A stretch of 64,000 nucleotides of DNA from Argyresthia goedartella (Eukaryota; Arthropoda; Insecta; Lepidoptera; Argyresthiidae). The position numbers and the translations under genes were made by a program. This document shows, piece after piece, positions 54,172-63,900 of this stretch. The notes under the pieces are model-generated. The model saw nothing but the letters and a program-made list of their open reading frames with translations, had not been told where the DNA came from and did no database searches. The stretch is taken from positions 35,666,906 through 35,730,905 of the forward strand of contig OX463818.1 in the NCBI GenBank assembly GCA_949825045.1, given 5' to 3'. Within the stretch, counting starts at the first letter, position 1; each line of letters starts with the position of its first letter.

Positions 54172-55182
54172 CTTCATTTATTTATTTATTTATTACAAAG
54201 GTATGATGTACAGCATTACAGGCGAATGACCAATGCGCTATACAAAAAACAAATAGAAGTAAAGGGTCATGCATATTTACATACAAATTACAAATGAGGT
54301 TCCATTTTAAATAAAGCACAATACAATTTAAACAACAATATACACAATAAAAGCAAATTTAAATTAAATTCAATATTGTCAGATAATGTCGCGGTATGTC
54401 AGATAATGTCTAGGTAGGGATTCAAATCTGAGATGTCAAAATATATTAAATGTCAATATCAAAATAATCCACAGACAATACTTTCATACGTTCATCTCGC
54501 AGAACCTGCCACATTCTCGCACAATATGCCTTCATGCATCACCAAACAGATCAGTCAATGGTGCTGCACCCAACAGAGAGTTGAGGCTGTCCCGCGCCCT
54601 CACCAGCGGATTCTGCTGGCGCGCCACCGTGCGGTGCGTGCCGCCCGCTAACAGCCAGTGCCTGCGCGCGCGGAGACATCTGTCGGGCACGTATAGCGCG
54701 CATACCGTAATGAAAAGCGCAGCGCAGTCGCTGTCGCCTCGCAACAATCGACACACAGTCAGAAGCTGCTCGGTGTCACGTCTGACCTCTAGTGAGTTGT
54801 ACCCGAGCATACCCAATATATAAGCGGATGGATAAAGGTAAGGGTAGTATCGAAATTTCCTCTCATACAAGCATTTTAGGAAAGCTTTGTGTACCTTCAC
54901 GAGCATAAGCATTCGTGCGGGTTCCAAACAACCGAGCTAGATTCAAGTTTGGTTCTCACTAGGGCTGTGTAAAGGAGCTGGACCACACCCAAGTTCTGGA
55001 ATCCCTTACTATTCCGTATTACAAACCCTAATCTTTTAAAGCATTCTTTGGCTCATGTGCTCGTGGAATCTAAGTTTAGGGTCGAACGTAACACCGAGAT
55101 CCTTAATCGAATTCACACGAGTCAAAGACTCCGTACCGAGTGTATATACTCGGTACGGAGTCTTTGACTCGAGTGTACGTCG
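54172..55182 (-). mobile_element. LINE B, 3' part (jockey-like; host of LINE A copy 3)
   Basis: Minus strand: RVNSIKDLGVTFDPKLRFHE (55110-55050), a frame-shifted stretch, then FLKCLYERKFRYYPYLYPSA, YILGMLGYNSLEVRRDTEQL, LYVPDRCLRARRHWLL and DSLNSLLGAAPLTDLF (longest frame 54927-54532), i.e. the C-terminal half of a jockey-type RT protein. A 3' UTR of about 350 bp ends in AATA repeats at 54177-54196. It is interrupted by LINE A at 55183 and continues at 56002. Confidence 0.8.
55119..55170. repeat. Perfect inverted repeat, 22-bp arms, 8-nt loop, within LINE B
   Basis: Arms 55119-55140 and 55149-55170 (core TCAAAGACTCCGTACCG) around TGTATATA. On the minus strand the arm nearer LINE B's 3' half codes LGTESLTR, continuous with VNSIKDLGV; the other arm is an inverted duplicate that breaks the frame. 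Confidence 0.95.
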
Positions 55183-56001
55183 AGTGTTCAAGTTAAGTTC
55201 TGCGGCTTACGCTGTTAGGAACATCAGACAAAGCACGGATGTGGCTACATCTAGGCTAGTATATTTTAGTTACTTTCATAGTGTGATGTCCTATGGTATC
55301 TTGTTGTGGGGGAAAGCAGCGGATATTCAAACTATTTTTATTTTACAGAAAAGAGCTATTCGAGCAATTTATAATTTAAAACGAACAGACTCCTTAAGAG
55401 AGCTTTTTAAAGAAATTGACATACTAACAGTAGCTAGTCAATTTATTTTTGAAAATATAATGTATGTACGCAAGAACCTTAAAACATTTTCCAAACTTAG
55501 CGACAGCTGTAATGTTAACCTAAGAAATAATCACAGACTATGTGCGCCCCGTTTTAGACTCGCGAAGGTTAGCAATTCTTTCAAGGGTCAGTGCATTCTC
55601 TACTACAATAAGATACCTCTGGAGATTTTGAAATTGCCATTTGAGCAATTTAAAAAGCATGTTAAAGCGACTTTGTCGAAAAAGGGATATTACAATGTTC
55701 AAGATTACTTAAATGACAGCACTGTATGGGGTTAATCTGGCTCAACACAGACCTTGCTGTTAATAATTTTGTAATTATTTATTCCTGCTTATTAATCATA
55801 ACAATTATTTTTTTCATATTTGTATTAGTTAAGCACAACCTATTTTTAAAAGAGATCTAAAAATAAATCTGTGGGAGTTTCTACGCCCTTCTTCTCCCAC
55901 AGTGGTCCAATGTAGAGAAGAGGCAAAAAATGACGTTTGCTAAGTATATGTAAATATCTACAGTAATAAAGTACTTTGACTTTGACTTTGACTTTGACTT
56001 T
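55183..56001 (+). mobile_element. LINE A copy 3, 5'-truncated, inside LINE B
   Basis: Starts within the RT thumb (AAGTTCTGCGGCTTACGCTG) and runs to a TTTGAC hexamer tail at about 55972-56001. The coding part (SAAYAVRNIRQSTDVATSRL to YYNVQDYLNDSTVWG, to 55735) is uninterrupted and nearly identical to copies 1 and 4. Flanked by GAGTGTACGTCG on both sides (55171-55182 and 56002-56013), a 12-bp target duplication. Confidence 0.9.
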
Positions 56002-56480
56002 GAGTGTACGTCGGACTTATACGTCGCGCAGATAGGCTGGGAACAGCGCGTGAAAGACATTAAATAACACTTAGCAGTATTGAAAATTGTTTGTTATTTT
56101 GTATATATGTAAAACAGTTTGTTATTCACACTCCACCTATAGACCGCGTCTAGATCTTCTTGCAGCAAACAACAATCATCCTCTGAGCTTACGGGAAGTA
56201 TCAGTTTCAGATCGTCCGCATACAGAAGGCAATTGGCATGTTTGAGCTCTAATTTCAGGTCATTTATCATAATGATAAATAACAACGGACCAAGAATAGA
56301 CCCGTGACTAACGCCCGAGCGTGTATGGTACGGCCGAGACTCGATACAGCCTTGTCGCACATATTGCTGGCGCTCCTTCAGTTAGTCAGCGAAGAAAACC
56401 AACAGCCGAGGGGCAAATCAAAGGGCACATAACTTCTTCATAGGGACGTCGTTATCGACTCTGTCGAACGCCTTACGCCT
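56002..56480 (-). mobile_element. LINE B, RT core part
   Basis: Minus strand from 56480: RRKAFDRVDND (motif A), then frame 56360-56094 with SGVSHGSILGPLLFIIMIND (motif B, Q changed to H), ANCLLYADDLKLILP (motif C, YADD), SSEDDCCLLQEDLDAVYRWS and onwards to SFTRCSQPICATYKSDV at 56020, where LINE A interrupts. A stop lies between motifs A and B. Confidence 0.8.
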
Positions 56481-56489
56481 TTCATTCAA

Positions 56490-57610
56490 ATCTTTTAGCC
56501 GTTTGAGCCACGTGATTCAGTAACAGTTACAAACATTCACATTTTATCATATTAGTGGGTAGCGGGATGGCATGAGCCTGTGCCAGATGTCTCTCCATTT
56601 CAGTCTCTTACACTCCATGTACTCCTGGTACCGGGGGTGAAATTATTCAAATTAATACGAATATATTAAAGGGCAGCTCTGCTAACCTGCATGTAATTAA
56701 TATTCACCCTCTTCCTAATTGTTAAGTACCTATGTTGATTTGCGAAGCGAATAGAAGATGGTAATTAATTTTAATGTCGTATTTGGTAAGGTTGGTGACC
56801 GGTTCAAAACCAAAGACAACCTATTTGTATAATCATAAATACTAGTAAGATATACGCATTATTTAATTTAGGCGAATTCAAATGCTCACCAAGCGTTTGC
56901 ACCAATACCGTAGAAGGCCAAATCATTACTCGTTGAGTAGTCTTCAAAATCTAAAAGTACATTTGATATTTATATTCTTACTTTTACTGTGCTTCTAAAA
57001 AGTTTTGCACAAAAAAAATAGCTTCACACCGTATTCCATTATTGTCGTTAATTGCGAACACGGGACAAACAAAATTGCATTCGGGTAGGAGTACTCTCTA
57101 AAACTTTCACATAAAACAATGCATTTACAATTTGCGGTTGACAGAATCATTTTAAAGTTAATACGAGCTTAAACTTACGATATATGCTTGTGTTTGTGTG
57201 ATATTTACATACGAAAGGATATGTTTGCTTTCACTTAGCTTTCCATTTTCTGCATGTAAAACTTCATTTGTTGTGTTAATAGATGTATTGGACCTTTTTT
57301 GGGTGCACCCTTTCTTGTAAAGGTTTAATAAAATATGTAATCGCTTTTTTTTAGTTGATTACTTGAGTATAATCTATACGTTAAGGCGAGTTTATCTCTA
57401 ACAAGAGTATAAAATTAATATTATCTAAGTTATTAAAAATAATAGGTAGCTACAATTTTCCGAAGTTTAATACCAGTAATAGCTTTGATGTATGAAAGTC
57501 TGCCGACGTAAAATCTAAAAATAACAAAGGTCGACAAAGAGCAGCTAAAAAAAAATACGTTATTAAATAAACTAAAAAACCTGACAGCGGTACACTGAAG
57601 GTAATTCGGT
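56490..57610. other. No recognisable gene
   Basis: AT-rich, no ORF over 60 codons listed, no repeat signature that I can name. Confidence 0.45.
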
Positions 57611-57614
57611 AATT

Positions 57615-57705
57615 TTAGGGTTCCCTACTGAATGGTGCCAAACGGGACCCAATTACTACTATAAGCCTCCGCTAACCGTCGGTCTTTCTGTTCTTCCGGG
57701 ATAGG
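57615..57705 (-). repeat. R1 fragment (right end), interrupted by LINE A
   Basis: AGGGTTCCCTACTGAATGGT, GCCAAACGGGACCCAATTAC, then CGTCGGTCTTTCTGTTCTTC before LINE A 3' UTR sequence begins. Confidence 0.65.
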
Positions 57706-58211
57706 GCGAAGAAACTCCCACAGATTGATTTTTAAATCTCTTTTAAATATACTTAGGTCTTGTTTAAATAGTACAAATTATATATATTATAAATAATATG
57801 CAGGAATACATAAACAAAATTATGAACCTTTTAAGGCCCCAGCAATTTCTGAGGCATCGCGATTTTCAACATGAGGTTTAATTGGTAATAGTAATAAAAT
57901 TCAAAACCTACAACAGAAAAAAGGCATCTAGAGATGCCTGTGGACGGTAAGCAGGTTCTGGTTCTTAAAGCGAGTTCTGTGTTGCTCCTATCATTAATGT
58001 AATCTTGACTATTGTAATACCCCTTTTTAGATAAATTGGTTTTTACATGGTTTTTAAATTGCTCATAGGCTATTGCAAAATCTCCCTCAGGTAGCTTGTT
58101 GTAGTAGAGAATTAATTGGCCCTTTAAAAATTTTCGTTAAAGTTGAACTTTCGCGAGTCTAAACTAGTCTATGATTACTTCCTAAGTTAACTTTACGGCT
58201 ATCGCTAATTT
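57706..58211 (-). mobile_element. Older LINE A copy, 3' part (opposite strand)
   Basis: Begins at AACTCCCACAGATTGATTTT (LINE A 3' UTR) and on the minus strand encodes a diverged C-terminus (KGYYNSQDYINDR, YEQFKNHVKTNLSKK, LGSNHRLV). An R2 repeat piece lies within it at 57830-57950. It stops at 58211 where the younger copy 4 begins and resumes at about 59600. Confidence 0.7.
57830..57950 (+). repeat. R2 interspersed repeat, copy 3
   Basis: GAGGCATCGCGATTTTCAAC, ATGAGG, TAATAGTAATAAAATTCAAA and ACCTACAACAGAAAAAAGGC, in the same order as 40430-40500. Confidence 0.45.
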
Positions 58212-59590
58212 TAGGATGCTAGCGGTGTTTTTTGCGATCTGTCGAAGGCATTTGATTGTGTTGATCATGACACGTTACTAATGAAATTAAATCATTACGG
58301 AGTTAGAAATAAAGCGTTGTATCTACTAAAATCATACCTAAGCAATAGAATTCAAAAGGCAGAAGTCAACGGCGTTAAATCTGATGGATCGGGGGTAAAA
58401 ATTGGCATTCCACAAGGTTCCATATTAGGCCCTTTCTTATTCCTGGTATATATTAACGATCTGCCTTTTATGGTGGAGAAATTGACTAACATAGTTTTGT
58501 TTGCTGATGATACTTCACTGGTCTTCAAAATTGAAAGACAAAAAGAAGATTTTGATGATGTCAATAGATCTTTAACCTTGAATTGGTTCACAGTTAACAA
58601 TTTATTGTTAAATGCTGGTAAAACCAAATGTATCAAATTCTCACTTCCAAATGTCAGGCAAGTTGGGACCAGTTTAGTGTTGGACAGCAATACGTTAGAA
58701 TTAGTAAATGACACGAAGCTCCTTGGAATAACCATTGATAACAAATTGCAGTGGGGACCCCACATAGAAAAATTGGCTGGTAAATTAAGTTCTGCGGCTT
58801 ACGCTGTTAGGAACATCAGACAAAACACGGATGTGGCTACATCTAGGCTAGTATATTTTAGTTACTTTCATAGTGTCATGTCCTATGGTATCTTGTTGTG
58901 GGGGAAAGCAGCGGATATTCAAACTATTTTTATTTTACAGAAAAGAGCTATTCGAGCAATTTATAATTTAAAACGCACATACTCCTTAAGACAGCTTTTT
59001 AAAGAAATTGACATACTAGCTGTAGCTAGACAATTTATTTTCGAAAATATAATGTATGTACGCAAGAACCTTACAAAATTTCCCAAACTTAGCGATAGCT
59101 GTAATGTTAACCTAAGAAATAATCACAGACTACTTGCGCCCCGGTTTAGACTCGCGAAGGTTAGCAATTCTTTCAAGGGTCAATGCATTCTCTACTACAA
59201 CAAGATACCTCTGGAGATCTTGAAATTGCCATTTGAGCAATTTAAAATCCATGTTAAAGCGACTTTGTCGAAAATGGGATATTACAATGTTCAAGATTAC
59301 TTAAATGATGGGTCTGTATGGGGTTAATCTGGCTCAACACAGACCTTGCTGTTAATAATTTTGTAATTATTTATTCCTGCTTATTAAATCTGATAATGAC
59401 TAAATATTATATTTTGTATCAGTTAAGCATAAGCAATTTTTAAAAAGAGATCTAAAAATCAATCTGTGGGAGTTTCTACGCCCTTCTTCTCCCACAGTGG
59501 CCCAATGTAGAGAGGTGGCAAAAAATGACGATTGCTAAGTATATGTAAATATCTACAGTAATAAAGATATTTGGAATTTGAATTTGGAAA
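58212..59590 (+). mobile_element. LINE A copy 4, 5'-truncated, inside the older LINE A
   Basis: Starts just before RT motif A (GTTTTTTGCGATCTGTCGAA) and runs to a TTTGAA/TTGGAA tail at about 59568-59588. It is the least degraded RT core after copy 1 and inserts into a relative of opposite orientation. No clear target duplication. Confidence 0.85.
58281..59327 (+). CDS. LINE A reverse transcriptase, 348-residue C-terminal fragment
   Basis: Opens at the methionine in LLMKLNHYGVRNKAL, but the homologous frame starts slightly upstream at VFCDLSKAFDCVDHD. Visible are GIPQGSILGPFLFLVYINDL (motif B; I replaces the V of copy 1), LFADDTSLVFKIERQ (motif C), KLLGITIDNKLQWGP, and the shared end YYNVQDYLNDGSVWG. 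Relative to copy 1, three codons (GVL) are missing from DDVNGVLSLTLNW. No stops. Without fingers and endonuclease it cannot act alone. Confidence 0.85.
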   Translation: MKLNHYGVRNKALYLLKSYLSNRIQKAEVNGVKSDGSGVKIGIPQGSILGPFLFLVYINDLPFMVEKLTNIVLFADDTSLVFKIERQKEDFDDVNRSLTLNWFTVNNLLLNAGKTKCIKFSLPNVRQVGTSLVLDSNTLELVNDTKLLGITIDNKLQWGPHIEKLAGKLSSAAYAVRNIRQNTDVATSRLVYFSYFHSVMSYGILLWGKAADIQTIFILQKRAIRAIYNLKRTYSLRQLFKEIDILAVARQFIFENIMYVRKNLTKFPKLSDSCNVNLRNNHRLLAPRFRLAKVSNSFKGQCILYYNKIPLEILKLPFEQFKIHVKATLSKMGYYNVQDYLNDGSVWG

Positions 59591-59599
59591 AAATTAAGA

Positions 59600-59895
59600 A
59601 ATGTAGAAAGGTACTTCCGGTATAGATTGTATTTTCGAAAATGAATTGACTTGCAACAGTTAGTATATCAATTTCGTCAAAAAGTTCTTTAAATTATAAA
59701 TTGCTCCGCTGCTTTTCCCCACAACAAGATACCATAAGGGACATGTCACTAAGAAAATGACTAAAATAGTTTTTAATTTAGCTTTGCTGTAGCCACAACC
59801 ATGTTTTGTCTGATGTTCCTACCAGCGTAAGCCGCAGAACATAATCTACCAGCTAATGTATCTATGTGGAACCCCCACTGCGATTTGCTATTTAT
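59600..59895 (-). mobile_element. Older LINE A copy, RT part (continues 57706-58211)
   Basis: Minus-strand reading gives QWGFHIDTLAGRLCSAAYAG-like, ATAKLN, ELFDEIDILTVASQFIFENT with stops. Its downstream edge matches the upstream edge of 58211 when copy 4 is removed. Confidence 0.7.
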
Positions 59896-60247
59896 TTATA
59901 TTATTTATTTAGTTTCACAAAACGAATGAAAGTCATAAAATAATATTATTATGATATGCACAACATATAATAATATGTTCTCGAGTGATCTCCAAAGTAT
60001 GTAAACTTAGGTAGCAACATATGGTAGGCGGAACACAAAACAACATTAATATCTTATAATAAAATTACAACTTGAAAATGTTATTCAACAAAATAATTAT
60101 TCAACAAACACAGGCCGATATCAGTATGGCCTGTCATAAAAATAATATTGGAGAGAAACATGTGTAATAGACTTAATAACTACATAACAATATGGCCTTC
60201 GCCCGAAATCTAATATACTTGCAGCTGCTATAGACTTGATAACTAAA
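59896..60247. other. No recognisable feature
   Basis: AT-rich with several ATAATATTATTATG-like strings; nothing identified. Confidence 0.4.
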
Positions 60248-60675
60248 ATAATAAAACCGGTCAAGTGCGAGTCTAAAACGCGCACGAAGGGTTCCGTACC
60301 ACCGTTCAATGGAAGCGATGGTGTGGAGTGAATAGTTTGGATTTTACACAGCAAAATATTGTTTACAAAGTTATTGGTGCGGTTACTTTCACACTCCATG
60401 TACGTAACCAGGTGCATCCATAAGTTTGTATGTGGTATTGAAAGAATTGTTGTATGGGAGCCCCTTTAAATATTTCTTTTATCCTGTTTTTTAGTATTTG
60501 TTGTTATAGCGGCAACAGAAATACATAATCTGTGAAAATTTCAACTCTCTAGCTAGCTCGGTTCTTGAGATACAGCCTGGTGACAGACGGACGGACGGAC
60601 GGACGGACGGACGGACGGACAGCGAAGTCTTAGTAATAGGGTTCCGTTCTTACCCGTTGGGTACGGAACCCTAAA
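60248..60675 (+). mobile_element. R1 interspersed repeat, intact reference copy (about 430 bp)
   Basis: Runs from AAAACCGGTCAAGTGCGAGT, CGCGCACGAAGGGTTCCGTA through TGGTGCGGTTACTTTCACAC, GGCAACAGAAATACATAATC, TTCTTGAGATACAGCCTGGT and a GGAC microsatellite (60587-60619) to TTGGGTACGGAACCCTAAAA. No ORF of its own. Both ends contain versions of GGGTTCCGTA / TACGGAACCCT, i.e. an inverted terminal-like motif. Fragments occur at least seven times in the window. The transposon class is not clear to me. Confidence 0.7.
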
Positions 60676-60704
60676 AACGCACATTGACACAATACATATT
60701 GCTG

Positions 60705-60985
60705 TAGGTATATTCATTGATCTAAAAAAGCATTTGACACCGTAAGTCACCAAAAAATACTTCTAAAATTAAATGATCTAGTCGTTAGAGACAAGGCTCT
60801 GAACATGTTCAAATTGTATCTACACACACAGGTTCTTTACAAAATATTTCCTATGGTACACCCCAGGGCTCTTTAATCGGACCTACATATGAAAACAACA
60901 TAAATATAATAGGGCTAACGGGACATCTTGCGCTAGGCATATGCTGATAACACTTGCTTGTTTAACTTCGACAATTCTATCGATG
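60705..60985 (+). pseudogene. LINE D, RT fragment
   Basis: Reads HWIDLKKAFDTVSHQKILLK, LNDLVVRDKALNMFKLYL (motif A and following helix), then in another frame a GTPQGSLIGP-like motif B and AYADNTCLFNFDNSIDE (motif C with YADD changed to YADN). Stops and deletions throughout. Interrupted at about 60990 after AATGAAATGAAATGAAA. Confidence 0.65.
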
Positions 60986-60989
60986 AATG

Positions 60990-61600
60990 AAATGAAATGA
61001 AAAATCCCTAAGTTTGAGCCACTTGTATACAAACAATGATTAAATTCCACGCCTTAACCGACAGGGCGTGGAATCTTGGTAGGGTTGGTTTTCACCAGGA
61101 GTACTGACCTTTGACGCCGTGGACCGGAATTCGAAAGCTCAATTCGAGGCAGGAATACGGGATGAGGAGCACAGGGTGGGGGAGAGGAGTCGAATCTTAC
61201 TCTCGTCGTAGCCCGATGCTGTCGCCGTCGTGTTGCTTGCCGACACGAAGGGTCGCTGTCCGAATGCGACGAATTGATCCCCGAATCACTTCGTCCCTTC
61301 ACAACACGAAGCACTCACTCCGATGACGTGAATCTACTTATTTCCCGACGATTGGACGATTGTTCCGTGATGATTATTACAAATTAACACTCCGACCAGG
61401 CCCGACACCTGTGTTAGACAATTATTACTAATAAAAATACAGCCAAGGCCCGAATGCCATGTGCAAAAAAGTAACCTCTAACTCGTCATCACGTTTCTAT
61501 ACAAGTGACAGCTGCTAGTTCCGTTCCGATCACTCGCGGTCCGAGTCGCGCAACGAAAAAAGGTGCGTCGAAGCATAAATATTAAATAAACAATGTATTT
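60990..61600. mobile_element. Unidentified insertion inside LINE D (about 0.6 kb)
   Basis: GC-richer than its surroundings (61100-61300), separates two parts of the same LINE D RT. It contains a 10-bp hairpin ATTCCACGCC / GGCGTGGAAT at 61045-61076. Overlapping ORFs on both strands have no recognised domain. It could be a solo LTR or part of a GC-rich retroelement; I cannot identify it. Confidence 0.4.
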
Positions 61601-61604
61601 ATCA

Positions 61605-62335
61605 AAAGGTCACACCAAGAAAATACCTAGGATTACTAATCGATGACAAACTGACTCTCCGCGTCACTTTGTCATCATCTATTCGCATTTAGATTTGACA
61701 TACTCCGCGGAATATCCATGGTAGCAGCACTTCGAGGGGTAGCACATTGTATAGCAAGTAAAGTTAGATAGCTTATTTACAATTCTTTAGCCTAATCGCA
61801 ACTCGGATATTTAATTGAAATTAGGGGTTCAGCGGCTCCAACTAAACATAACCCGTTACAGAGAACCCAAAACAAAATTATTAAAGTTTTACTACACTAC
61901 CTCTTTGACACGCCAACTAAACAACTTTACTAGAAAACTAAAATTTTAACATTTCACAATTCTACAAATATAACAGATGCATTTTATTAAGATAAGATAT
62001 AAATTACTACCAACACCTAACAAATAAGGGAACCTTCGCAACAAAAACAATGAAGGAGCACAGCTGTTTAATAAATTACCAAATGATGTAAGGATTTGTG
62101 AAAGTATGAAAACATTTAAAAATAAGTTAAGGTTACACTTCGCAACGAGTACCTACCTCAATTACCAACCTATATATTTGTAAGCATATCTCAATAAGTG
62201 AAATGTTATTTCTTAAGAGAATAAAGTTTTTTAAGGCAAAACCTAAGACCCTGCTTCTCCCACAGTAATCCAATGTAGAGAATAGGCAAAAATAACATTT
62301 GCTAAGTATATGTAAATATCAACGGTAATAAAGAA
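61605..62335 (+). pseudogene. LINE D, RT C-terminus and 3' end
   Basis: PRKYLGLLIDDKLTLRV at 61615, then decayed thumb sequence, GTFATKTMKEHSCLINYQMM-like and a 3' end with CTTCTCCCACAGTAATCCAA, TGTAGAGAATAGGCAAAAAT, AAATATCAACGGTAATAAAG and a short A run. The last 90 bp match the LINE A 3' UTR even though the coding part is clearly different. Confidence 0.65.
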
Positions 62336-62339
62336 AAAA

Positions 62340-63685
62340 AAAATGTACAGGTCGAACACATCCATAACCCTCATCTTTTCCGCTTCGGTGCAGTCGGGTA
62401 AAAATTATGCAAAACTCTGTCTTTAATTAATTCCATCCAGTTCACAATTCAATAAAATACGGGTCTCTGCAAAATCCTTTCCTAGTGATGGCCAATAATA
62501 CCCGGAACCGTTCGTATCTGGATTCGCATTTAATACAGAATCCCGAACACATTTAGTACCCGCACCTTGCCTGGGAGAGGCAGCCGACTGTATCCATATC
62601 ACGAAATATTGAAGTACATTTACGTACGACGTTATTACCAAGTAGCTCTGCCTGCAACACATCAGGTATTTAATAGTCAAGCAAACATATCAATAATTCT
62701 GCGATTCATAACATCAATGATTCAATAAGAAAAAAAACTCAAAAAAACCGAACTCAAGTTCAAGCCCATTTCTGCTTCCCCGGTCGGGGTGCGAATGTCG
62801 TCTATAATACACAAAAAGTCCGCATCAAACCTTTTGCTAAAGGAACCACAAATCAAAATGTCATCTGTTTGTATATTTTTGAATTTATTAAATTTTTTAA
62901 AAGAGCGCTAAATTAATTGTGATAAAGGGGCTTTGTATCTTTTGTACCAGTTGCCATCCGCCATTTTGTTTATTCTTCAAAATGGCGGCCACGCATAAAG
63001 CTTTCAGACATCGATGGATCACTTCAATACAAACATAAAATCTAGATGGACCAAACGTCGGTAGAGCGTCGCGCTCACGAGTTATGAGCTCTCTAAGATG
63101 TACAAGTGGCGCCACATATATTTTTTTCGTTGTTGATATTTATAGATAAATTAAGAATACTTCCTGAATTAAGTGAATTTAAAAATATTTTTTGCATGCT
63201 TCTACAACCAATGCTATTCCAACGGGAAAGATCTTTCATGTATCTTTTTCTGTACACTGCCGAACACTTTAGTATTGATTATGTTTAAATACATATATGT
63301 ATTTGTATAATTGGAAATAAATGTCCTTTACTCTTTATGTTTATCTTTCTTTTACTATCAAAATTTGATAGTGTGTTAGTAGATGCCTTGAAAGTGTCGA
63401 AACTGTAATCACTCCTTTTGGAATGAAATGAACGCAGGTACTCGTATGTAGCTCCATAGGAATGAAGAAGCAGGGGTTATTTCATTGAGGATGTATGTGT
63501 TGTTTATTAATATAAATAATAATAAAAAATAACAAAAAAAACTGTGGCGCCACTTTAATCTTGTTTGTCTTGATGACGATGATCTTGAATCTTTGACAGC
63601 TTGTTCCGCGGAAAAGTGACATTTTACTAGATTTTGTCAGTCTTTACTTTGAATTGATGTGGACTATCCATTTACAGTCTTATAG
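62340..63685. other. No recognisable gene
   Basis: Short ORFs only (maximum 85 codons). ACTTTTTGTG-type AT-rich sequence and a matching pair GGCGCCACATATATTTTTTT / TGGCGCCACTTTAATC at 63108 and 63544 that may be ends of a small element. Confidence 0.4.
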
Positions 63686-63689
63686 GTGA

Positions 63690-63900
63690 CCGAAAAAAAT
63701 AACAACATGGCACCTGGTACACTCGCTGCACAAAAATGTTCCATCCCCTTTATATGGGCCCACCTCTGAACTACCAATCACGACAACAATCCTCAAAATC
63801 GATTCATAATTGACAAAATAATCACTTAACAAACTAAAAAAAAAAACGAATTCAGAACCAGCTCCTTTTTGGAGTCGGTTAAAAAAAAGCCAGAGAACAG
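63690..63900 (-). repeat. R3 interspersed repeat, copy 2
   Basis: On the minus strand AACCGACTCCAAAAAGGAGC, then TTAAGTGATTATTTTGTCAA, ATCGATTTTGAGGATTGTTG and AGAGGTGGGCCCATATAAAG; same order as 53365-53500. Confidence 0.65.

Noticed and set aside
54532..54823. ORFs at 54551-54754 (minus, alternative frame) and 54581-54823 (plus)
   Set aside because: Shadows of the LINE B C-terminal coding region; the 54927-54532 frame has the recognisable RT-type protein.
57706..59590. Twin-priming 5' inversion of a single LINE A
   Set aside because: The inverted left part holds the 3' UTR and C-terminus of LINE A and is more diverged than the right part, and its missing RT segment reappears at 59600-59895, so it is an older separate copy.
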